Below, in pieces: positions 59,045-64,000 of a stretch of 64,000 nt of DNA (its first letter is position 1; each line of letters starts with the position of its first letter). Source of the stretch: DASPNM01 sp035626515 (GTDB lineage: Bacteria > Bacteroidota > Bacteroidia > Chitinophagales > Chitinophagaceae); contig DASPNM010000019.1 of the NCBI GenBank assembly GCA_035626515.1, positions 186,001 to 250,000 on the forward strand, given 5' to 3'. A program made the position numbers and the translations under genes. Under the pieces are notes generated by a model. The model worked only from the letters and a program-made list of their open reading frames with translations, searched no databases and was not told where the DNA came from.

Positions 59045-59809
59045 ATGAATCCCAAAGAGCTCAAGGCATTTCTCGACAGGAAGGTTGCCGAATACAACGG
59101 GCCGTTTTTCGTTGCCGGCGATCCTGTTTCCATCCCACATCTCTTCCACAGGCGGCAGGATATCGAGATCGCCGCGTTCTTCTCCGCCATTTTCGCCTGG
59201 GGAAACCGCCGGGCGATCATTGCAAGCGCCCGCAGGCTGGTGGAGCTGATGAGCATGCAGCCTTACGAGTTTATTATGTCCCATTCCGCTGGTGAGCTCA
59301 GGGCTTTGGTGGATTTCCGCCATCGCACGTTTAACGCTACCGACCTGCTTTACTTTATCGAGTTCTTTCGGTCCCATTACGAACGCTACGACTCACTGGA
59401 GCGGGCGTTCACGATGCACGGCAGCACCGTAGAGGAAATGCTTTGCGGATTCCATCGTTACTTTTTTTCACCCGGGCACGCCCCACTCCGGACGCGAAAA
59501 CACATTGCGACGCCTGAGAAAAACTCCACGTGCAAGCGGCTGAATATGTTCTTACGGTGGATGGTACGCCGCGACGATTGCGGCGTCGATTTCGGATTGT
59601 GGGAAAACATCAGTCCCGCGCAGCTTATTTGCCCTATAGACCTGCACGTTGCCCGTGTGGCGCGGCAATTCGGGTTGTTGCAACGGAGGCAAACCGACTG
59701 GCGGGCTGCGCTGGAATTGACTGAGTACTTGCGAACTTTGGATTCCGCCGATCCGGTCAAATACGATTTTGCGCTCTTTGGTCTCGGCGTGGGAGAAAAA
59801 TTCGGATGA
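59045..59809 (+). CDS. TIGR02757 family protein
   Basis: A 254-residue soluble helical protein. Conserved segments are AAFFSAIFAWGNRRAIIASA, LEMSMQP-type helix 2 (LMSMQPYEFIMSHSAGE), FLRWMVRRDDCGVDFGLW and ICPIDLHVARVARQFGLLQR, then DPVKYDFALFGLGV. The family, found in Bacteroidota and a few other phyla, belongs near the HhH-GPD DNA-glycosylase fold but has no assigned activity. Its stop overlaps the next start by four bases. Confidence 0.87.
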   Translation: MNPKELKAFLDRKVAEYNGPFFVAGDPVSIPHLFHRRQDIEIAAFFSAIFAWGNRRAIIASARRLVELMSMQPYEFIMSHSAGELRALVDFRHRTFNATDLLYFIEFFRSHYERYDSLERAFTMHGSTVEEMLCGFHRYFFSPGHAPLRTRKHIATPEKNSTCKRLNMFLRWMVRRDDCGVDFGLWENISPAQLICPIDLHVARVARQFGLLQRRQTDWRAALELTEYLRTLDSADPVKYDFALFGLGVGEKFG

Positions 59810-60126
59810 TGGAACAACACGCGGCACTTGCAAAACTGCTCAGCTCGGAAATGGCGGTGGAACTTTCGCCAAGCCTCAGCCTGCACGAGCTGCGCGACCT
59901 GCTCGGGACGCATATCAACCGGATGATCCAGGCGAATCCCTCCAGGCTATTTGCGATTCTCTACCGCGTGGACGTAAGTGAACAAAAGGTGCGCGAGATC
60001 ATGCATGGCTCGCATTCCGATTCCGGAATATTGATCGCGGAGCTCGTTATCGAACGGCAACTTCAAAAGCTGGCTTCCAGAGAAGAATACCGCGGTAAAA
60101 CCGGCGGCAACGAAGAAGAATGGTAA
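59806..60126 (+). CDS. Conserved hypothetical helical protein
   Basis: 106 residues, coupled to the preceding gene by an ATGA overlap. The sequence is mainly helical: MEQHAALAKLLSSEMAV, then LRDLLGTHINRMIQANPSRLF and LYRVDVSEQKVREIMHG. The last 25 residues are charged and probably disordered. I do not recognise a characterised family, but similar small proteins of this kind occur beside TIGR02757 proteins in Bacteroidota, as far as I recall. Convergent with the desaturase-like gene one base later. Confidence 0.72.
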   Translation: MMEQHAALAKLLSSEMAVELSPSLSLHELRDLLGTHINRMIQANPSRLFAILYRVDVSEQKVREIMHGSHSDSGILIAELVIERQLQKLASREEYRGKTGGNEEEW

Positions 60127-60127
60127 A

Positions 60128-60793
60128 TTATTTCTTCTCGAACATCAGCTCCTTTACTTTTTCCTTGTCTTCTTTTTCCTTCCTGAGGTCGAACATGGTT
60201 CCGAAAACATGGTCCCATACGGTGGAGCTTACGCCAAACCCGTTGTGTTCATTCTTATAATGGTGAAGGTGGTGATTTCTCCAAAGCGGCTTCATCCATT
60301 TGAAAGGTGGGTTCCAGGCGTGGATTGCGTAGTGCATGGAGCCGTACATCAGGTATCCAAACAGGAATCCCGGAAAAAACATGAATGCATAACCGCGAAT
60401 CAGGAGATACATCAGCCCGAAAAGCGCGGAAGCGATGATAAGACTCGGAACCGGCGGCATGAAGAGCCGTTGCCTGTCCCGCGGATAATGGTGATGGTTG
60501 CCGTGCAGAATGTAGGCGATCTTCCTGACCCTGGGGTTCTCGCTTTCCCAGTGAAAGATGAACCGGTGGGCAACGTATTCAAAAAAGCTCCAGAAAAACA
60601 TGCCCGCAAGGAACACAAGAACGATTCTGCCGGCGGTAAAACCAAGGCTGTTGCCGCTGTAATAGAGCATGAAAACCATCACCGGGAGATACATCCCCCA
60701 GATGACCAGCGGATGTGTTTTGGTCAACATTTCCAGGTACCTGTTCCGGAATAGCTGGGCCTGTCCCTTATTGTGGATCTTTTCGAATTGCAT
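60128..60793 (-). CDS. Sterol desaturase/fatty acid hydroxylase family membrane protein
   Basis: A 221-residue diiron membrane enzyme with four helices. The eight-His metal motifs are there: HRFIFHWE (about residue 75), HGNHHHYPRD and, near the C-terminus, RNHHLHHYKNEHNGFG. GNHHHYP followed by a dense His cluster is the fatty acid 2-hydroxylase-like form. In Bacteroidota such enzymes may hydroxylate sphingolipids or fatty acids (inference). I choose the ATG at 60793, six bases after a TATCTTTG promoter element. Confidence 0.9.
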   Translation of the reverse strand: MQFEKIHNKGQAQLFRNRYLEMLTKTHPLVIWGMYLPVMVFMLYYSGNSLGFTAGRIVLVFLAGMFFWSFFEYVAHRFIFHWESENPRVRKIAYILHGNHHHYPRDRQRLFMPPVPSLIIASALFGLMYLLIRGYAFMFFPGFLFGYLMYGSMHYAIHAWNPPFKWMKPLWRNHHLHHYKNEHNGFGVSSTVWDHVFGTMFDLRKEKEDKEKVKELMFEKK

Positions 60794-60799
60794 GGGCTG

Positions 60800-60807
60800 C
60801 AAAGATA
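60800..60807 (-). promoter_or_regulatory. -7 element TATCTTTG for the fatty acid hydroxylase gene
   Basis: Exact TAnnTTTG on the - strand, separated from the ATG by CAGCCC. A second match, TAAATTTG, lies at 60841-60834 on the same strand. Confidence 0.5.
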
Positions 60808-60890
60808 AATTTGAATAGCCGTTCCCGGGGCTGCAAATTTATCATTTTTGTTAAGTTCATTATTGTGCTTCAGCGTCTTGACACGCCACA

Positions 60891-62708
60891 TTATTTCTTT
60901 TTCGCTTCTGATTCTCTCGCCGCCAGGAGGTAAACGAGGGAGGCCGTCCCGTCCATCGTCGGTTCATTGGTGCTGTAGTCGCCGTAGTCGTCATGATACA
61001 CCGCAAGCTGGCTCTGGAATTCTGCGTATTCATCGGGTTGGTAAAGCCTTATTCCGATCAGGTTTTTAAAAATACTTCCGTACACAGGACCGTCCACCAG
61101 GCCACCGTCGATCGGATAATTGCGCAGATGTGTGAACGCAGAGTGCGGATCCACGGGGGTATCGCCCCAGGCCGGGAGGCCGTAGACCATGGATGTACCC
61201 CAGGGATTGCAGCCGAACAGCCAGTCGAAGCTTGCCTGCTCCAGGTCGAGGAATCTTTGATCCCCAGCCAGCTTGCGGTACCAGTAACATTGCATCGCAA
61301 AAGCGGCCGTGAGATTATTGCTGCACCAGATAAACGGCACCCCCCGATAAAATGCGTTGCGTCGTGCCAGGACCGCGACACGTTCGATTCCTTCACGATA
61401 ATAACTAAGTACAGTATCCAACGAAGGGACCCGAGTGTTTTTTTTCACGCGGGGACTGTGCATTTTGTACAGCCGTGCCAGCTCGTAGTGACCAATGTTG
61501 ATAAAAGGATACCATTCGTAATGGTGTGCCGTATCGCGCCCGAGCCAGGGAGTGACCGCTTCCAGCCCGGGCAGCTGCAATAGGTCGTCCGAAATATTTC
61601 CGTTTTTCACCTCCAGCTGCGCTTTGATCGCGGCGGCCAGTTCCAGGTCGTCGAGCCAGTTGTTCTCAGCGTAGATGTAAGGGGCTTTTACCGAAGCGGT
61701 CTGCGTATTTCCAGGCTTGCTCAGCGCGTAACCGAACGCCGAGCGCGACCGGGACATAAGCAGTTTGCCGAAGCCTGGATCCCTTTTGGAAAAGACAATG
61801 CTGCCAAGTGAAAACGCGCTGCTGAATTTCGCGGCGGTGGAACTGGTGCCGGTCGTTTGATTGAGATATTTTCCACGCTGTTGCGGTTCCCCGGTCAGAA
61901 AATAAACAGGGCGTTCGAAACCGCGGCCGTAGAAGTTATCCAATTTTGGAATTCGCATGCCCATGTGATCCCGGTCGTCTGCCACCTGGTTAAACATCCA
62001 CTCCGGACGAGGATGCAGCTTCAGCAGCCATTGCAGCCCCCATCTTGCTTCGTCGAGCACATCGGCGATTCCGTTTTTTCCTTCCAAACCGTTAGCCTGC
62101 TTCGTGTCCGAAAACACGGAAGGAAAATCGCGGAATGCCATCAGCAGGTGATACGTTGCATTCGCGCTGGTTGGAACGTATTTGAGGTAATCGCTTGCGT
62201 CGTGCCATCCCCCGACTGCATCGATGCGCGTACTGTCAGGTATCCCTGCTTTTTGCCCGTAGACCACATAGCCATCATAGGTGTGGCAACTGTCTTTCAG
62301 GAATGGATTGAATCCACACCGCTGTTGGCGCAGGTAACGCAGGCAAAAATCTGCGGTTCCTTCGTATACATCCGTGCCGATCCGGAATTCCGGGGAACGT
62401 TCGGCTCCGGCCCTTAGGTAATAGCGCCCCGGCCGCCGGTATGCTGAAAAATCAAGTCGCGCGGTTTGCAGAAAGGGTCCGTAGGCTCCGAATGACTGGC
62501 CGGTTTTTCCTCCAAAAACCGTCTTGCCCGAGTTCGCGTCGACCAGTTCCCAGTTGAGGAGCGGGGCTGGATCCTTGCTGCACCACACCGCCTGTTTCAA
62601 CCCTTTGGGCGTATAGCCGAGCTGGTTAATGCGGATCCACGCCCGGGTGGGTTCGGTGGTTGGAAGCAAAAGCCAAAAGCAGAGGCAACAAAGCAGTCCG
62701 GTCCGCAT
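60891..62708 (-). CDS. Glycoside hydrolase family 9 (endoglucanase/exo-type)
   Basis: A 605-residue secreted enzyme. After a signal peptide (MRTGLLCCLCFWLLL) comes an N-terminal Ig-like CelD_N domain (about residues 22-110: RINQLGYTPKG), then an (alpha/alpha)6 GH9 barrel. GGWHDASDYLKYV (about 166) carries the catalytic Asp pair, DVLDEARWGLQWLLKLHP follows, and near the C-terminus NEPTMDGTASL (about 585) gives the catalytic Glu. It should cleave beta-1,4-glucan or related chains outside the cell. No carbohydrate-binding module or T9SS tail is seen. Confidence 0.93.
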   Translation of the reverse strand: MRTGLLCCLCFWLLLPTTEPTRAWIRINQLGYTPKGLKQAVWCSKDPAPLLNWELVDANSGKTVFGGKTGQSFGAYGPFLQTARLDFSAYRRPGRYYLRAGAERSPEFRIGTDVYEGTADFCLRYLRQQRCGFNPFLKDSCHTYDGYVVYGQKAGIPDSTRIDAVGGWHDASDYLKYVPTSANATYHLLMAFRDFPSVFSDTKQANGLEGKNGIADVLDEARWGLQWLLKLHPRPEWMFNQVADDRDHMGMRIPKLDNFYGRGFERPVYFLTGEPQQRGKYLNQTTGTSSTAAKFSSAFSLGSIVFSKRDPGFGKLLMSRSRSAFGYALSKPGNTQTASVKAPYIYAENNWLDDLELAAAIKAQLEVKNGNISDDLLQLPGLEAVTPWLGRDTAHHYEWYPFINIGHYELARLYKMHSPRVKKNTRVPSLDTVLSYYREGIERVAVLARRNAFYRGVPFIWCSNNLTAAFAMQCYWYRKLAGDQRFLDLEQASFDWLFGCNPWGTSMVYGLPAWGDTPVDPHSAFTHLRNYPIDGGLVDGPVYGSIFKNLIGIRLYQPDEYAEFQSQLAVYHDDYGDYSTNEPTMDGTASLVYLLAARESEAKKK

Positions 62709-62756
62709 GCGGGTAAGTTACAAACAATCTAACTTCGGGCCCTTTCAAATGAAGTC

Positions 62757-63761
62757 ATGAAACTGATCAGTTATGTCAAGGAAGAAAGAGAACAGCTCGG
62801 AGTGCTGGTAAACGGAATGGTGTATGACATGGACGTACTGCACCCGGATCTCCCGAACAGCATGAACATGTTTCTGAATTACTGGGACGACGCGTTTCCG
62901 GTGGCCCAGGCGGGGGAGCTGATGTTGCGGGAAGGCTCGCGGACCAGCAATCGCGGAGTGCCGTTATCCGATTTGGAGCTGCTGGCTCCTGTTCCCTTTC
63001 CGAGCTCCTGTCGCGACGGATATGCGTTCCGCCAGCACGTCGCCGCTGCACGGCGCAATCGCAAGATGGACATGATTCCCGAGTTCGACCAGTACCCGGT
63101 GTTTTATTTCACCAACCATCACAGCATCCGCGGGCCCGGCGAAGTGCGTTGCATGCCCGATCATTTCGAAAAGCTGGACTTCGAGCTTGAAGTGGCGATC
63201 GTTGTTGCGCGGCACGGGAGAAATATACGGGCTGAAGAAGCCGACGCTTACATCGGCGGACTGATGATCATGAATGATCTCAGCGCCCGCCGCCTCCAGA
63301 TGGAAGAAATGCTGCTCAACCTCGGTCCCGCGAAAGGAAAAGATTTCGCTACGATTCTCGGACCATGGCTCGTAACACGGGACGAGCTGAACGAATTTGA
63401 AATTTCTCCGAAAGAGGGGCATACCGGAAAAAGTTGGAACCTGACGATGCGCTGTCGCGTGAACGGGGTTCAGGTGAGTGAAGGCAACCTGGGGGACATG
63501 GACTGGACATTTGCCGAGATACTTGAGCGCGCTTCGTATGGAGTGGATCTTTATCCCGGGGATGTGATCGGCAGCGGCACCGTGGGCACGGGCTGCTTTC
63601 TTGAACTGAACGGCACAGGCAGGCTGAACGATCCCGAATATACGGAGCAATGGCTGCAGCCTAATGACGTTGTCGAGATGGAAGTCGATCAGCTGGGAGT
63701 GCTGACGAATACCATCCTTGCCGACGAATCCGACTGGAGCATTCTGCGACGGAAAAAATGA
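62757..63761 (+). CDS. Fumarylacetoacetate hydrolase family protein
   Basis: A 334-residue enzyme of the FAH family, in the longer form. KLISYVKEEREQLGVLVNG is the N-terminal subdomain. The FAH fold has YFTNHHSIRGPGE (substrate/metal loop), FELEVAIVVARHGRNI with the metal-binding Glu, LMIMNDLSARRLQMEE and GKDFATILGPWLVTRDEL. Members hydrolyse or decarboxylate beta-diketo acids in catabolism of aromatics such as tyrosine. No tyrosine-degradation gene is beside it, so the substrate is open. Confidence 0.9.
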   Translation: MKLISYVKEEREQLGVLVNGMVYDMDVLHPDLPNSMNMFLNYWDDAFPVAQAGELMLREGSRTSNRGVPLSDLELLAPVPFPSSCRDGYAFRQHVAAARRNRKMDMIPEFDQYPVFYFTNHHSIRGPGEVRCMPDHFEKLDFELEVAIVVARHGRNIRAEEADAYIGGLMIMNDLSARRLQMEEMLLNLGPAKGKDFATILGPWLVTRDELNEFEISPKEGHTGKSWNLTMRCRVNGVQVSEGNLGDMDWTFAEILERASYGVDLYPGDVIGSGTVGTGCFLELNGTGRLNDPEYTEQWLQPNDVVEMEVDQLGVLTNTILADESDWSILRRKK

Positions 63762-63782
63762 GCTGCAGCCAAATCCCTGGTT

Positions 63783-64000
63783 TTAGATTACCTGTCGTGT
63801 TGTTTTCTTCACCGTAGCCTTGCCCTTGTTGTGGACTTTGCCGAGGAAGGAATCCTTCACCTTCAGAGCTTTCTCTGCATTTACCGTTGCGGACCCCACT
63901 CCGTTGTTATCTACCTCCATCGACTGAACGACAAAGTCACCGGCCTGGATGCTGCCTACGCTATTCGTCCGGATCACCGCCTTATCGGCGCTGCCGCGGA
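63783..64000 (-). CDS. Probable DUF2807 (GIN domain) exported protein, 3' end
   Basis: The frame is open from the window edge (64000) to the stop at 63783, so this is the C-terminal 70 or so residues of a gene that continues to the right. The sequence is a ladder of short beta-strand-like segments with Gly, Ser, Val and Asn: ADKAVIRTNSVGSIQAGDFV, VQSMEVDNNGVGSATVNAEKAL. This resembles the parallel beta-helix of DUF2807 head-GIN domains, common in Bacteroidota exported proteins. The end (KKTTRQVI) is basic. The full domain and any signal peptide are outside the window. Confidence 0.55.
   Translation of the reverse strand, partial: RGSADKAVIRTNSVGSIQAGDFVVQSMEVDNNGVGSATVNAEKALKVKDSFLGKVHNKGKATVKKTTRQVI

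Noticed and set aside
1..64000. Mobile elements, prophage or integrative element genes
   Set aside because: No transposase, integrase, relaxase, phage structural gene or flanking direct repeats with these were seen anywhere in the window.

Overview
The window looks like chromosomal DNA of a free-living aerobic member of the Bacteroidota, probably a Chitinophagales/Sphingobacteriales-type organism. The grounds are an alternative complex III operon fused to a caa3-like oxidase operon, a gliding-motility gldC homologue, DUF4290 and DUF2911 proteins, a MurA with Asp in place of the catalytic Cys, and many start-proximal copies of the Bacteroidota promoter element TAnnTTTG. By eye the base composition is moderately GC-rich (not computed). 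I see no transposase, integrase, phage or plasmid gene and no CRISPR array.

Layout. 1-11.4 kb is one long respiratory operon on the + strand: actB (3' end), actC, actD, actE, actF, coxB, coxA, ctaB, two coxC-type genes and coxD, then a terminator, then a SCO copper chaperone and a DUF420 membrane protein. Together these encode quinol:cytochrome c oxidoreductase (ACIII), cytochrome c oxidase and part of the assembly machinery. The heme A synthase gene ctaA lies 20 kb away, at 33 kb. 11.4-17 kb holds Hsp20, an alkyltransferase-like protein, trmB, a TonB-domain lipoprotein and ppsA. 17-17.6 kb is a repeat-rich intergenic region with a tRNA/tmRNA-like structured RNA on the - strand that I could not assign to a family. 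17.6-21.8 kb is an Lrp-type regulator followed by flippase, Wzz-like and O-antigen ligase/polymerase genes. 21.7-30 kb mixes a peptide-type ABC permease, GT2, an alpha/beta hydrolase, a MarR-acyl-CoA dehydrogenase pair, korB and a JmjC-like cupin. 30-34 kb has rnhB, a TsdA-like diheme cytochrome convergent with a Tat-exported DsrE-like protein, and ctaA. 34-42.4 kb holds a membrane-fused patatin, a lipid kinase, fabH and a tightly overlapping CPBP protease/epimerase/SDR set. 42.4-51.2 kb is housekeeping: cvpA, yqeY, gldC, GT4, DUF4290, murA, GNAT, gmk, a CBS transporter, tatC and rpiB. 51.2-64 kb has a deoxyhypusine-synthase-like protein, an SdpR/SdpI-type pair, AcpH, tandem DUF2911 proteins, asnB, a cystathionine gamma-synthase/lyase, GH9 cellulase, an FAH-family hydrolase and the 3' end of a probable DUF2807 gene.

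Most of the window is ordinary for the phylum. The items most worth a second look are: the structured RNA at 17189-17410 and the repeats around it, including a ppsA whose C-terminus and stop codon lie in those repeats; an EF-hand-like loop inside the DUF420 protein; a deoxyhypusine synthase homologue without its catalytic lysine; a small-RNA candidate at 45165-45246; and a set of promoters so close to start codons that the mRNAs should be leaderless. All assignments are from reading the sequence; no database search or folding program was run.
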